This document shows positions 7,174-17,640 of a stretch of 44,424 nt of DNA, piece by piece. The first letter of the stretch is position 1, and every line of letters starts with the position of its first letter. Where the stretch lies: assembly GCA_018822435.1 (NCBI GenBank), contig JAHJKD010000010.1, positions 1 through 44,424 on the forward strand, given 5' to 3'. Source of the DNA: Patescibacteria group bacterium. GTDB lineage: Bacteria; Patescibacteriota; Patescibacteriia; UBA9570; JAHJKD01. The position numbers and the translations under genes were made by a program. The notes below the pieces were generated by a model. It was given only the letters and a program-made list of their open reading frames with translations, searched no databases and was not told the origin of the DNA.

Positions 7174-9423
7174 TTATGGATTATACGGATCCTCGACCAG
7201 AAATTCCGCCTGCCACTCGGCATAAGGGGGAACGTCTTCAAAATTGTCTAGCTTATTGCGCCACTTAGTGTCTGTCATCCTGTCAGCCAAGGGCACCATG
7301 AATTCATATTGCGAATAGACCCCGCCCTTGCCGATGCGAAGTTGGCCGTCCATGGGAAATACGACGTAAATTTGATTGATGCGTCCTGTGGCCTCTTCTA
7401 ATACGCTTCCGTTCGGATCCGTGGCCACGTCCGTAATAAGGGCGGCGGGATTGTCATTCAAAAGGTCCTCCGTTGTTTTATCCTTCCTTTCCTCTTCAGA
7501 AAATGTCTCCAGCCAAAGATGCTCCAATGAACCGCCGTAAGACCTGATAAGGTCATATTCCTTATCGGTCAGATCTTCATTTTCCAGCTCTTTGACGGAA
7601 ATGTCCCTTAAGCTTGTCACCAGCTCATTAAATCTTTCCAGGTTCTCCTTGTCTTTGCTTGCGATGAGCCCGCGCACATCCAGTCCCTCCTCAGTCAGCA
7701 GAATCAGGCTGGAAAGCCGGTTATAAACTTCCGGCACAGGCTCCACGTAGCCCCGGTCATCCTTTTCTTTCGGAGCGCCGGCGCCCAGCTCGGCATAAAC
7801 CTGCTTAGCATACAAAATTGTATCGTGCTTAAGTTCGGTCCAGGATGAAATGTAGGTATTGAGCTGCTTTCTGAACCAGGCATTATTTGTCATGAAGGAA
7901 GGGTAGCCCTGGCCCGGCTCCTGAAGCAGCGGACGAAGGGCGTACATCCAGCCCCAGTAAAGGTTCTGCGTCCAGGTCGCCTGGTCCAGGCCGTCTATAT
8001 ATTCCTGTAAAGACGTCATGTTCTCCGGATAATTCAAATATTCTGTCTCCCCCATTTTATCAAGAATTCCGTAGGCTTCTTCTGAACCCATTCCGGCCGG
8101 AATGTCCAAATTATTGGGCAGCATCCGGGAAAGGCCTTCCTTAGGACAGTCTTTCGTGCCATCCTTATTGCCGACCTGGCGGCATATTAAATTCTGGAAT
8201 ATATCAGCATCGATCGTATATCTCTGGCCCATGAAGCGGAAACCGGCTATCTCTTCATCCAGATCCGGGTTGCCTCCGGCCGTCACTCCCAGAACCGGTA
8301 TGGAATTTATTTCCGGCGGATCCAATTTTTTTACCTCCGACCAGTATTGGTCGAACTTGGCGCTGTCCGTCAGATCTGTTACGGTCGCATCCGGGCCGTA
8401 AATCTTGTCCATCACGGGTTTGACCTGGTAATAAGATATGTCATCGGCTTTGCCGACAAAAAAGTTTGTCGGTTCATAAATGCTGTCCCACAACTCCCTG
8501 ATATCAGCATCATACATTATTTTTGTGGCCAGAGCCGCTCCCCTGGCTTCGTCCTCTTGCTTGAAGCGGAAAGTCATCCGGCCGTACCACATCATGGCCT
8601 TAAAATACCTTTTCAGTTCCTCGCTCTTGTCATAATGGCCGCGCGGAATATATTGGGAATAGTCCTCCCGCAAGCCGTTCCCCCACAGGGGCGATTCAGT
8701 TATGCCGTTATGCGCATTGATCAATTCCAGTTCCTGATCGACAATCTCCTTTACCTGGGGATCGACGGAATAATCAGGATCTAACAATTTCTTGCCCACG
8801 GAAAAGAAAGCCAGATTTTTCACGGCCTGGCCTTCCCAGTCCGTCCCTTTTAATTCCTCGATCTGTTTTTTTGACTTAGCGATCATCTCATCTGTCAGGT
8901 TACCAGCTGCCTTGACCAGATGTTCCTTTTCCACCTTTTCCAGCAAATAATTAAAGTAAAGATGATAATTATGCAGGACAGAATCAGAAGCTATGAAGCT
9001 GGGAGTATAATTATAGCGATTAGCATCATAAAGCGTAAAAAATTCATCACTGAATCCGTTCACGACGATAAAGGCGTTCTCAGCCAGCATTTTAGTCGCT
9101 TCTTGGGAAAATCCGTCCACCAGATCCGCGTTTTCCACGTTGCCAAGGTCTTTGTCGACCGTATAAGCCGGCACTTGGGGCGTATAATCCAGTTCCTTCT
9201 CTTTCCAGGTGGCAAAATTGGACGCTTCCGCTTTCGGTGTCCTGACCTCATTGATTATTTCTTCAGCCACTTCTTCGACTGCCAATGGCTCTTCTTTTGA
9301 TTCATTCCAATAATAAAAACCGAGGATCAGGCCCAAAGCCAGCATCCCGACCATCAGCACTCCAAGCACGATTAAAACTACTATAAGTACCTTTGGTCCT
9401 TTAGATTTCTTGTTTTCCTCCAT
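7174..9423 (-). CDS. DUF3160-family exported/lipid-anchored-like protein
   Basis: N-terminal TM; FTLYDANRYNYTPSFIASDSVLHNYHLYFNYLLEKVE typical of DUF3160. Confidence 0.8.
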   Translation of the reverse strand: MEENKKSKGPKVLIVVLIVLGVLMVGMLALGLILGFYYWNESKEEPLAVEEVAEEIINEVRTPKAEASNFATWKEKELDYTPQVPAYTVDKDLGNVENADLVDGFSQEATKMLAENAFIVVNGFSDEFFTLYDANRYNYTPSFIASDSVLHNYHLYFNYLLEKVEKEHLVKAAGNLTDEMIAKSKKQIEELKGTDWEGQAVKNLAFFSVGKKLLDPDYSVDPQVKEIVDQELELINAHNGITESPLWGNGLREDYSQYIPRGHYDKSEELKRYFKAMMWYGRMTFRFKQEDEARGAALATKIMYDADIRELWDSIYEPTNFFVGKADDISYYQVKPVMDKIYGPDATVTDLTDSAKFDQYWSEVKKLDPPEINSIPVLGVTAGGNPDLDEEIAGFRFMGQRYTIDADIFQNLICRQVGNKDGTKDCPKEGLSRMLPNNLDIPAGMGSEEAYGILDKMGETEYLNYPENMTSLQEYIDGLDQATWTQNLYWGWMYALRPLLQEPGQGYPSFMTNNAWFRKQLNTYISSWTELKHDTILYAKQVYAELGAGAPKEKDDRGYVEPVPEVYNRLSSLILLTEEGLDVRGLIASKDKENLERFNELVTSLRDISVKELENEDLTDKEYDLIRSYGGSLEHLWLETFSEEERKDKTTEDLLNDNPAALITDVATDPNGSVLEEATGRINQIYVVFPMDGQLRIGKGGVYSQYEFMVPLADRMTDTKWRNKLDNFEDVPPYAEWQAEFLVEDPYNP

Positions 9424-9440
9424 ATATATTTTTAATTAAA

Positions 9441-11825
9441 TTAAGGGGCCCAATAATCAATATTTGGCACATTGCCGGAATATTCCTGGGCAGCAAAAGC
9501 GCGCAGGCCGTAAGCCGCCTGGCCGTCGCTATTCTGGACTTTAATCTGATAAAAGCCGGCTGGCATCGCTCCGATCGGAACTTCTATTGCTAATGATGAA
9601 TCTGATTGTACAAAAGTCGGTAACTCATAATTTCCTAGCCAGGCTTTGGCGCCATAGCGGAATTCACTGCCTTTGACCTCAATCATGGCTTTGCCCGACG
9701 GGTAATCTGAAAATTTCAATGACTGCGGCGAACAATAGGCAAATGTTGGGGCCGGATCTGTAAATGGCGGTTCTCCTTTAGTGTCTATTTTCCGAATAAT
9801 ATCATTGTTAGAATCTGCTACGTATAAATATTTTCCTCTTTTGACCATGCCATTTGGATTATTATACTGGGCATGATCCCGGTCGCCATTTTGAAATCCT
9901 CGATTGCCATCGCCGGAAACCAATTTGGTTACCCTGTTCTGAAAATCAACTACCCTTACTCTTTGGCTGCCCACTTCAGAAAAATAGAGCATTTTATCCT
10001 TTAAGTGAAGTTTTTGCGGCAGAGATAAAACTGCATCACTGTAATTGCCGTCTTCATAACCCGGTTTGCCTTTTCCCACGAGCGTAGAAACAGTCCTATT
10101 TTCTAAATTAATTTTTCTAATCGCATGATTTTCTCGGTCAGCCACGTATAGTCTTTTACCTTTCTTGCTGATAGCCAGACCCATTGGCGCGTTAAACCGG
10201 GCATTCTTGCCTTTTCCGTCTGTAAAACCATAGCTAGTTGACCCGGCAATAAATTTTACTTTGCCCTTTCTATTGCCTCTGGTAGTGACTCGCATAATTT
10301 TATTGTTGCCTGTGTCAGCTACATATAAATATTTTCCGTCAGGAGATAAGACTGCTCCGCCCGGCCTGGAAAAATATGCACAACCAGCCACGCCAAGGTT
10401 GAATTCATTCGGACACGCCGCCCCTTTTGAAGACCCATTATCTTCACTGGCCAGTGAATTAATAGCGCCCGCACCAGTAAGATAATAAGCCGTCCTGGTC
10501 TTAACATTAATATATCTGATTCTATTATTGAACTGATCAACCACATAAAGTTTCTTGCCGTCCGGCGCCATTTCAATATCAATCACGTTTGAGAACCTGG
10601 CATTGCCGCCCACATAACCTTTATTGTCATTCTTATTGTAATTATCAATTACATTGCCCGCTACTTGTTTGGTAAATTTAGTGTTAAACTTTGTTTTCCT
10701 GACTTTATTATTTTCGGCAATATATACCCATTTTTTATTTTTAGATAAAGCTAAATCTTTTGGTCTTCCGTATAACGGATGGTTACCATTTTTATTTCCA
10801 AACCGATCTTCACCAGCATAAATGCCATTATCATCCGGGTCCAAAAGATTATATCTATAAATGATACCAATGCCAGTCGAGGCAATATAAGCATTATTAT
10901 TATGAATAGCGATGCCATTAGGAAAATTCAGGGACACCATATTTTCATCAGAGGCAACTAAATTTACTTGGCAGCCGCCTGGTGCATTCGTGTCTATTTG
11001 CCACAAATAACCAATACCGACTCCCGGAGTTCCGGATTTAAAATTACCAGTTCCGTCTGTTACATAAATATCTGTATTTCCGGATTCATCTTCATATAAA
11101 GATAGTCCCCATAAATTTCTAAACTTAGCCTGGGACAAACAAGCTCCCCCTTTGTTTCCCGCTGTACCTGTTCCGGCAATTGGTTGGATATATCCACCAT
11201 CCAATTTAACTTTTACCAACTGGTTGCCGCCTGAATTCGTTACATAGGCATAAGTACCGGCCTTATTTATTTTAATTTTTTTAGGATTATCAAGAGATGA
11301 AGTGATGGTTGTTACTGTTCCGCCCTTGCCTTTTACCCTCTTTAATTGATTGTTGCCTGTATCCAGAAAATAAACAGTTGTTCCCCATGTATCTACTCCT
11401 TCAGGGGAGTTAAGTCCGCTGGCAATTGTCTTTACTTTTCCCTTTTTTATTCTTTTAATTTTATTATTGCCTGTGTCGGCCACAAAAACTGCTCCGGTGG
11501 AACTTTTAGCCACGTCTTTAGGTAGAGCAAATCTGGCCTTTTTCCGTCCTCCGTCTTTGTCTCCCCATGCACCTGTTCCGGCCAAAGTGGAAACGATATT
11601 TTTCTTATTAATTTTCCTGATAACATTATTCTCTGTATCAGCAATAAACATTGTCCCCTTCTTTCCAACATCAAGTCCCTGGGGGAAATCAAAATAAGCC
11701 TTCATTTTTTTCATCCCGTCACCGCCATAAAGTTTTCCAGCGAATGTCGTAGTGTCTCCGTAATTAGCACTAGCTGCGACTGGAAGTATAAGCATGAATG
11801 CAAGCGCAAAGAGTAATTTTTTCAT
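9441..11825 (-). CDS. NHL-repeat beta-propeller exported protein with C-terminal IPT/TIG-like domain
   Basis: Signal peptide; repeated 'VADTGNNKIKRI', 'ADTENNVIRKI', 'LAGTGAWGDKDG' blocks; C-term FAYCSPQSLKFSDYPSGKAMIEVKGSEFRYGAKAWLG. Confidence 0.85.
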   Translation of the reverse strand: MKKLLFALAFMLILPVAASANYGDTTTFAGKLYGGDGMKKMKAYFDFPQGLDVGKKGTMFIADTENNVIRKINKKNIVSTLAGTGAWGDKDGGRKKARFALPKDVAKSSTGAVFVADTGNNKIKRIKKGKVKTIASGLNSPEGVDTWGTTVYFLDTGNNQLKRVKGKGGTVTTITSSLDNPKKIKINKAGTYAYVTNSGGNQLVKVKLDGGYIQPIAGTGTAGNKGGACLSQAKFRNLWGLSLYEDESGNTDIYVTDGTGNFKSGTPGVGIGYLWQIDTNAPGGCQVNLVASDENMVSLNFPNGIAIHNNNAYIASTGIGIIYRYNLLDPDDNGIYAGEDRFGNKNGNHPLYGRPKDLALSKNKKWVYIAENNKVRKTKFNTKFTKQVAGNVIDNYNKNDNKGYVGGNARFSNVIDIEMAPDGKKLYVVDQFNNRIRYINVKTRTAYYLTGAGAINSLASEDNGSSKGAACPNEFNLGVAGCAYFSRPGGAVLSPDGKYLYVADTGNNKIMRVTTRGNRKGKVKFIAGSTSYGFTDGKGKNARFNAPMGLAISKKGKRLYVADRENHAIRKINLENRTVSTLVGKGKPGYEDGNYSDAVLSLPQKLHLKDKMLYFSEVGSQRVRVVDFQNRVTKLVSGDGNRGFQNGDRDHAQYNNPNGMVKRGKYLYVADSNNDIIRKIDTKGEPPFTDPAPTFAYCSPQSLKFSDYPSGKAMIEVKGSEFRYGAKAWLGNYELPTFVQSDSSLAIEVPIGAMPAGFYQIKVQNSDGQAAYGLRAFAAQEYSGNVPNIDYWAP

Positions 11826-11929
11826 AAGAAATTTTTAATTTATATAACTTTATTATACTAAAAATTAACAATTAGTCCAACCACGGCTTTTTTGATATAA
11901 TGGATACAATATTTCCTAACTCAGCCCTT

Positions 11930-13762
11930 ATGATAAATAAACTGATACAAATAACAGCCGCATTAATAGTCGGCATTTTTTTTGCTGTCTCTGCAAATGC
12001 CGCTGTAATTTGGCATGAAGACATGGAAGCTGGCCCTGGTGCCTGGGGAACCACTGGTTTTTGGCATTTACAGGAGGATCCTCAAAACCAACATGTTAAA
12101 TCTTACTTATATAATATTGTTGTCCAATTGCCTGATGCTGGTTATTTACCAGAGGCTTATTCTGGCTCTCATGCCTGGTGGTACGGACAAACTGCCAATG
12201 GCACGTTTATTGGAAACCCCTATCCTGCTCCTCAGGGTTCTTGGAGCGGCGGCACTTCCCACAATCCTAATACCGGAAATCTAACGACGCCAAATATAAA
12301 TTTAAACGGCCAATCAAAAGCCACTCTCTCTTTTTGGACCTGGTGGGAAATTAATGGTGTGGATTCTGATCTATATGACATGATGTATGTTGATGTCTGG
12401 ACATCTGGTTCTGGTTGGCATAATCTGGGAAACATCAATCCCGCTGAAGACGTGGACGCCCCTCCATATAAACCATATTCTTCCGGCGGCATCGGCCAGA
12501 CCGGGATTTGGATTAATCCAAAATTTGACCTAACTCCGTATGCCGGCATGACCATCAAGCTTCGTTTTAGATTTGATACCGTGGACACCTTATATAATGC
12601 TTTTCGAGGTTGGATGATTGATGATGTAAAAATTACCAACAAACAAATTTTGCCCTCATTTAAAAACGCCAAAGTCACAGCCAAACAAGAATGCTCTGGT
12701 TTTTTAAATGGCGCTATTAATAAGCCAACGGTTTTTAGCATTAAAAACGCTCAGGCAGTATCAATAACTTCTAATCAGCAATATTCCATCTCTAAATATG
12801 GTAATCATGCCTGGGTATGCTCTGATAAACAAAAATGCTTTCTGCCTTCGGGCAAATATATATTATGGGCAAATTTTAATTCTGGAGAGAATTGCCCCTC
12901 TGCTAAAACATCTCAAGTCTCAGTCAAATTTAAAAAAAGCAATCTCTGGCCAAAAGCGGGCCCGTCTGGTTCTGTTATGTCAATTTTTGGCAATAAATTT
13001 ACTAATGGCATGAAAGTTTTTTTTAACGGCAACGAAACCAATGTAAATATCATCTCTTCTCACGAAGCCATTGCCCAAGTACCTGCCCTAACAGACGGTA
13101 TTTATGATATTGTGATCCAAGAAAAAAATAATACAGTTACCCGCATTTTAAAAAAAGCATATAAAATTAATAACAGTGCCAACTTAGAAATTTCAGGCGT
13201 TTCACCAAATGAAATTAATAATGACATAAAAAATTCAATTACTATCACAGGTACTGGATTCTCTCATAAAACCAAAATCACGATTGGAGGCGTACCGCTA
13301 AAAAATCGTATCTTTAATTCTGACAATGGCACTATAACCGGAACTTTACCAAAGGGAACTTCACCTGGATATCAAAATATACAGGTAACAAAAAAAAGCC
13401 AGGTCAATACAGAGGTCGGAGCAATAAAAATAAATAATAATTCTGATAGTCTTTATACCGGAAAAAAAGGAAAAAATCTTTCTAAGCCAAACCGGATTAA
13501 AAAAGTACGCGTTGATAAAATTGCTCCCGGAACTTTTAAATTCTCCTGGAAAAAACGCGCCCGTACGAATATTTATAAATACAGGGTTAAGCTGGACGGC
13601 AATACGATTAAAAAAGGAAAAATAAAGCACCCAAAACATAGTAAAACACTACACCCTGTTTTTATTACCCAACATCTTGATCAGGAACTTAAATTTCAAG
13701 TTCGTTCTCAAAACAAATACGGCCAGACCAAATGGAAGACTGCCGTATTTGTTGCCAATTAA
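11930..13762 (+). CDS. Large exported protein: Trp-rich beta-sandwich-like N-term, IPT/TIG-like repeats, FN3-like C-term (paralog A)
   Basis: Signal peptide MINKLIQITAALIVGIFFAVSANA; TAT AAT box overlaps the ATG at 11900, so start refined to 11930; parallel sequence to 13778..15733. Confidence 0.75.
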   Translation: MINKLIQITAALIVGIFFAVSANAAVIWHEDMEAGPGAWGTTGFWHLQEDPQNQHVKSYLYNIVVQLPDAGYLPEAYSGSHAWWYGQTANGTFIGNPYPAPQGSWSGGTSHNPNTGNLTTPNINLNGQSKATLSFWTWWEINGVDSDLYDMMYVDVWTSGSGWHNLGNINPAEDVDAPPYKPYSSGGIGQTGIWINPKFDLTPYAGMTIKLRFRFDTVDTLYNAFRGWMIDDVKITNKQILPSFKNAKVTAKQECSGFLNGAINKPTVFSIKNAQAVSITSNQQYSISKYGNHAWVCSDKQKCFLPSGKYILWANFNSGENCPSAKTSQVSVKFKKSNLWPKAGPSGSVMSIFGNKFTNGMKVFFNGNETNVNIISSHEAIAQVPALTDGIYDIVIQEKNNTVTRILKKAYKINNSANLEISGVSPNEINNDIKNSITITGTGFSHKTKITIGGVPLKNRIFNSDNGTITGTLPKGTSPGYQNIQVTKKSQVNTEVGAIKINNNSDSLYTGKKGKNLSKPNRIKKVRVDKIAPGTFKFSWKKRARTNIYKYRVKLDGNTIKKGKIKHPKHSKTLHPVFITQHLDQELKFQVRSQNKYGQTKWKTAVFVAN

Positions 13763-13777
13763 ATTTTATCTAAAAAA

Positions 13778-15733
13778 CTATTCTACTAGAAAGGTCTTGG
13801 GCTGGCTCCAAATGCCTTTATATTTATTAAACGCTTTTACTTCGACTTTAACAGTCTTGCCATAGAATTCAGCCACAAAATATTCATCTAGAATCTTGCT
13901 GTGTTTTGGATCCTTAATTTTTCCTCTTTTTACGACTTTGCCCTCATATTTAATGCGATACCTATAAAAATTAGCTCGGTTTTTCTTTTTCCAAGAAATC
14001 TTAATATTGTCTCCATCTAAATGAGTAACATTAATTTTCTTGACAGTAGCCGGCCGGGAAAGATTTGTGGTGTTCATGCCGTCATACAAATCATTTGTAA
14101 TGGGCTTAACTTCAATAATATTTAGATAGGTACCTATGAGCCCGTCAGGATTTTTGACCAAAACAGTCTGAAAACCAGGACTTAACCCTTTTTTAACAAT
14201 GCCGGATAATTCTTGTGTGCTTGGGTCGTAATTAACATCTTCCAAAGGCATGCCGCCTATCAATACCTTAGTATTATCCGATAAATTTTCTCCAGTAAAT
14301 GTAAAAGTTGCCCCAACGTCATTATTGACTGTTAGAGGCGTTCCGTCCGTTATGATAGGTGGTTGATTCGGTGTAATGGTCAGCGCGTTTTTCATTGTCT
14401 TCTGACCAGTGCCGCCGGTTCCGGAAATTATTAAATCATATTTACCAACTGGTAGCGTAGCAATGCCCCTGTTTGTATTATCTTTAATTTCATCATGAAT
14501 TGGCTGGCTCCATTCCCCTGCTTTTTGGGTTGAATCCTCCCTCACCTCCAGAGCAGCCGCTGCAGCAACTTCAGGATTCAAGATCTGTCCCTGATTACCA
14601 GAAACGACTTTAAATTGATCAGATGTGCCGTTTTCAAAGCTTGCTTCCATGCCAGATGTGAAATTCTTTCCAAAAAAGTTTATAGCCAGAGGATCATTTA
14701 TAGTTCTTGCCGCTGGCCAGACTCCAGCCCGGTCAAATGTGACTGTGGCCGAAGAAGGTTGCCCGTTTGGACAATCATTATTTTTATCAAAATTATATGA
14801 CCAAAGCATATAAGTCCCGGCTGGTAAATAACAGGTTTTGCTGTTTGCACAAACCCGTTCATATTTACCATGTTTTGCTATGACAAATTTCTGGCTATAC
14901 GCAACATCAACCCATTGTCCTTCAGTTACTCTGAATAAACCCGGATCCGTCACCATCTGTCCGTCCTCGCATTTTCTTAAAGAATAGGCCCGTGCCCCTT
15001 TAAAAGAAGGCAGGATCTTTTTATCTGAAACTTTAATGTCATCAATTAACCAGCCCCGAAAGCCATTGAAATTCGAATCTTCACTTTCAAATAAAAAACG
15101 GATGTATATTTTTTGGCCCGCATATGGAGTAAGATCAAATTTCGGCCTAATCCAATTGCCGATAGAACCGACTCCTCCAGATGAATAAGGCTGAGGTGCG
15201 CCACCGAACACGTCAATTGTAGGATTAATCAAATCCAGATCATTCCAGTCTATTTTATTTGTGGAAACAGACACAGTCATCCAGTCATACCAAATCGGCG
15301 CCACGGCTTCTATTTCCCACCATGTCCAAAATGATAAAGTAGATGTATCAATATTAGTCAAATCAATTTGCGGTGTGATTAATTCTCCTGAATTTTCAGT
15401 TGCGCTTGAACCCCCGCTAAGTGGTGTTTGGGCCGGATAAGGCCAGCCAATATATGTTCCGGTTTTTGATTCTCCGTACCACCACACATGCTGCCCGGAA
15501 TTTGCATATGGCAGATAACCCATGTCTGGTAATGTTAAATTATCTTCGTAAAGATCAGCTCTTACATGCTGGTATTGAGGATTAGCCTGCAAATGCCAAA
15601 AGCCATCTGCATCCCATCCACTTACACCAGATTCCAAATTGTCTTCCCATATAACAGCCGCATTTGCTTGACCTGTTATGAGTAAACAAAAAAATAAAAA
15701 AATGCTCATAAAAGCACTGATTTTCCATTTCAT
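13778..15733 (-). CDS. Large exported protein: same architecture as 11930..13762 (paralog B)
   Basis: Signal peptide; NAAVIWEDNLESGVSGWDADGFWHLQANPQYQHVRADLYEDNLTLPDMGYLPYANSGQHVWWYGESKTGTYIG aligns with paralog A. Confidence 0.8.
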   Translation of the reverse strand: MKWKISAFMSIFLFFCLLITGQANAAVIWEDNLESGVSGWDADGFWHLQANPQYQHVRADLYEDNLTLPDMGYLPYANSGQHVWWYGESKTGTYIGWPYPAQTPLSGGSSATENSGELITPQIDLTNIDTSTLSFWTWWEIEAVAPIWYDWMTVSVSTNKIDWNDLDLINPTIDVFGGAPQPYSSGGVGSIGNWIRPKFDLTPYAGQKIYIRFLFESEDSNFNGFRGWLIDDIKVSDKKILPSFKGARAYSLRKCEDGQMVTDPGLFRVTEGQWVDVAYSQKFVIAKHGKYERVCANSKTCYLPAGTYMLWSYNFDKNNDCPNGQPSSATVTFDRAGVWPAARTINDPLAINFFGKNFTSGMEASFENGTSDQFKVVSGNQGQILNPEVAAAAALEVREDSTQKAGEWSQPIHDEIKDNTNRGIATLPVGKYDLIISGTGGTGQKTMKNALTITPNQPPIITDGTPLTVNNDVGATFTFTGENLSDNTKVLIGGMPLEDVNYDPSTQELSGIVKKGLSPGFQTVLVKNPDGLIGTYLNIIEVKPITNDLYDGMNTTNLSRPATVKKINVTHLDGDNIKISWKKKNRANFYRYRIKYEGKVVKRGKIKDPKHSKILDEYFVAEFYGKTVKVEVKAFNKYKGIWSQPKTFLVE

Positions 15734-15785
15734 AATTTTAATTTAATTGTATTTAGATAAATCTGTATATATTATAACATAAAAT

Positions 15786-15820
15786 AAAAAACCCTGAAAT
15801 AAATCAGGGTTTTTTATTTT
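15786..15820. terminator. Bidirectional rho-independent terminator
   Basis: AAAAAACCCTGA-AATAAA-TCAGGGTTTTTT. Confidence 0.75.
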
Positions 15821-15863
15821 CTTCTGTGATCAATAAGCTTGATAACAAAAGGAATTGAGGGAG

Positions 15864-15920
15864 CCCGCCAGACTGGTGATGGTTCGTTCGAAAACGAATC
15901 ATACACACTTGTCTGGCGGG
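15864..15920. repeat. Nested cruciform-like inverted repeat at the edge of the GC-rich island
   Basis: CCCGCCAGAC (15864-15873) / GTCTGGCGGG (15911-15920) enclosing GGTTCGTT-CGAA-AACGAATC (15881-15900). Confidence 0.8.
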
Positions 15921-15961
15921 TCCCGGGAAAAAAGAGCGGGGGGAATTACAGGAGGGGGGGG

Positions 15962-16426
15962 TTAGAACAAGGCCACGGTTGCCTTGCCCATCTGCCACAT
16001 GAGGGCGATGAACCAGGCCGGGAGGGACAGTAGTCCCAATCCAACCGTGAAGAACATGACCAGGTTGGACCCGACCGTGCTCGTCCTGTCCTTGTACGGT
16101 ATGAAGCGCGTCAGGCCGTACGTCAGGAAGCCCATGTAGCCGAAGAAGCCTCCGAAGAACCACGGAAACATCATGATCCGCATGGCCACGTCCAGGTGAA
16201 CACCGGTCGTGGACAAGGACCAGCCGATGAAGGCGCTGACGATCGCCAGCACCACCGCCACGGCAGCGCCGGCGATCAAAGCCATCCCACCTTCTCGGGT
16301 GCGGCTCTGGGAGTAGGGGTTGTCCTCCTCGTCAGGCGAGAAGGCGTTGGATACCATGTAGACCGCCACACCCACGGGGATGAGGCAGACCAGTCCGGCG
16401 AGAACTACCCAAAATACAGCAGTCAT
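15962..16426 (-). CDS. Small multi-TM membrane protein, GC-rich
   Basis: 154 aa with about four hydrophobic segments; SD AAGGAGAAGGAAC just before ATG. Confidence 0.65.
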   Translation of the reverse strand: MTAVFWVVLAGLVCLIPVGVAVYMVSNAFSPDEEDNPYSQSRTREGGMALIAGAAVAVVLAIVSAFIGWSLSTTGVHLDVAMRIMMFPWFFGGFFGYMGFLTYGLTRFIPYKDRTSTVGSNLVMFFTVGLGLLSLPAWFIALMWQMGKATVALF

Positions 16427-16440
16427 GTTCCTTCTCCTTC

Positions 16441-17574
16441 CTAGTTTCCGCCGGAGGCGCGACCGCCGTCGAACAAAGCGCTCATGGAACGTCGGAGGTC
16501 GCCTCCGGTGAGACCGCCAGCCATGAGCAGCTGTTCGGCCTTGTCACGCGACATCCCCTGGAAGGCCAGCAGGATGCCCTTGTCCGCGAAGAGCATCTGA
16601 GCAGCAGCGCCGCGCTCGTGCTCGGGCAACGCGGCCAGACCAGCGATCTTGCCCTCGACCGGAGCCTGGGCGAGCTTGCGCTCCCGTTCGGCCGTGAAGT
16701 CGGCGGCCACGTTCTTCATCATCTCCATCTGCGGAGCCTTGATCAGGTCGTATTCCTCCTGGTCAGTGGGCTGCGCGTCGCGAATCGTGAACTTGACGAG
16801 CTCGAAGCCGATCTCTTTTGCTGCAGCAAGCAGCGTTTCGACGATGTCGGTGACTTCAAGTTTGACGTTCTTGACCTCTTCTTCCATGATACGACGTCCG
16901 GGGTTGTTCGGATCCGGCACGGTCTTGTACCAGCTGATCACGAGATCATCAGGAAGGTTCAGCATGTCGGCCCGGATGTCCAAGACACCCTGCGCCCAGG
17001 CAAGCTTCGCCAGCGCCGAAAACACAACGTGCAATTCGGTCTGGAACCTGTCGTAGGCGTCCTTTTTGCCGTAGAACAGGCCGTGCAGCACGTCCTGGTC
17101 GTAGTCCTCACGGACCTTGTAAACGAGGTCGTACATGAAGTGAACCTCGACACCGTCGCGGCAGGGTACGTCGTCGGACTTCTTGCCCTTTTTGTCGGCA
17201 CCCGCATCTCGGATCTCACCGAGATAGACGGTAGTAGGCGCCGCCCTCTCAGCCTCGATCCGCAATTTTTTCTGTTTCGGAGTTTCGTTCTCCGTTTTCT
17301 GCGGCACCGGGGGGCGAGCCCATTCCGGCACCTCTTTGAAGGTCTCCACCCAGGGGATGAAGAACCTGAGGCCTTTCCAGCCAATTCCATGATCCTCATC
17401 GATGATCCGGCTCAGCTGGGTGAAGTCCCCAACCAGGACCACAGTCTCGGTCTCGATCTTGCGGGCGATAACCTGGCTATCAATCAATTTCTTGACCACC
17501 AAGAAGGCGATCACGATCAGGGCGACAATGGCCAGGAACAGGGCGACGGAAAGGAAAGTCAGTGCGTAAGACAT
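16441..17574 (-). CDS. SPFH/Band-7-like membrane-anchored protein, GC-rich
   Basis: N-terminal TM then VVLVGDFTQLSRIIDEDHGIGWKGLRFFIPWVETF and a helical C-term rich in Glu/Lys/Ala. Start refined to 17574 (MSYALTF) with SD GAGAGGACAG. Confidence 0.65.
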   Translation of the reverse strand: MSYALTFLSVALFLAIVALIVIAFLVVKKLIDSQVIARKIETETVVLVGDFTQLSRIIDEDHGIGWKGLRFFIPWVETFKEVPEWARPPVPQKTENETPKQKKLRIEAERAAPTTVYLGEIRDAGADKKGKKSDDVPCRDGVEVHFMYDLVYKVREDYDQDVLHGLFYGKKDAYDRFQTELHVVFSALAKLAWAQGVLDIRADMLNLPDDLVISWYKTVPDPNNPGRRIMEEEVKNVKLEVTDIVETLLAAAKEIGFELVKFTIRDAQPTDQEEYDLIKAPQMEMMKNVAADFTAERERKLAQAPVEGKIAGLAALPEHERGAAAQMLFADKGILLAFQGMSRDKAEQLLMAGGLTGGDLRRSMSALFDGGRASGGN

Positions 17575-17591
17575 TTTACTGTCCTCTCTGC

Positions 17592-17640
17592 AAGCCCTCC
17601 AGGGCTTACCATTAGGGGCTTGCTCGAGTATGCTCGAGCA
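17592..17640. repeat. Two adjacent perfect palindromes upstream of the SPFH-like gene
   Basis: AAGCCCT-CC-AGGGCTT and TGCTCGAG-TATG-CTCGAGCA. Confidence 0.75.
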
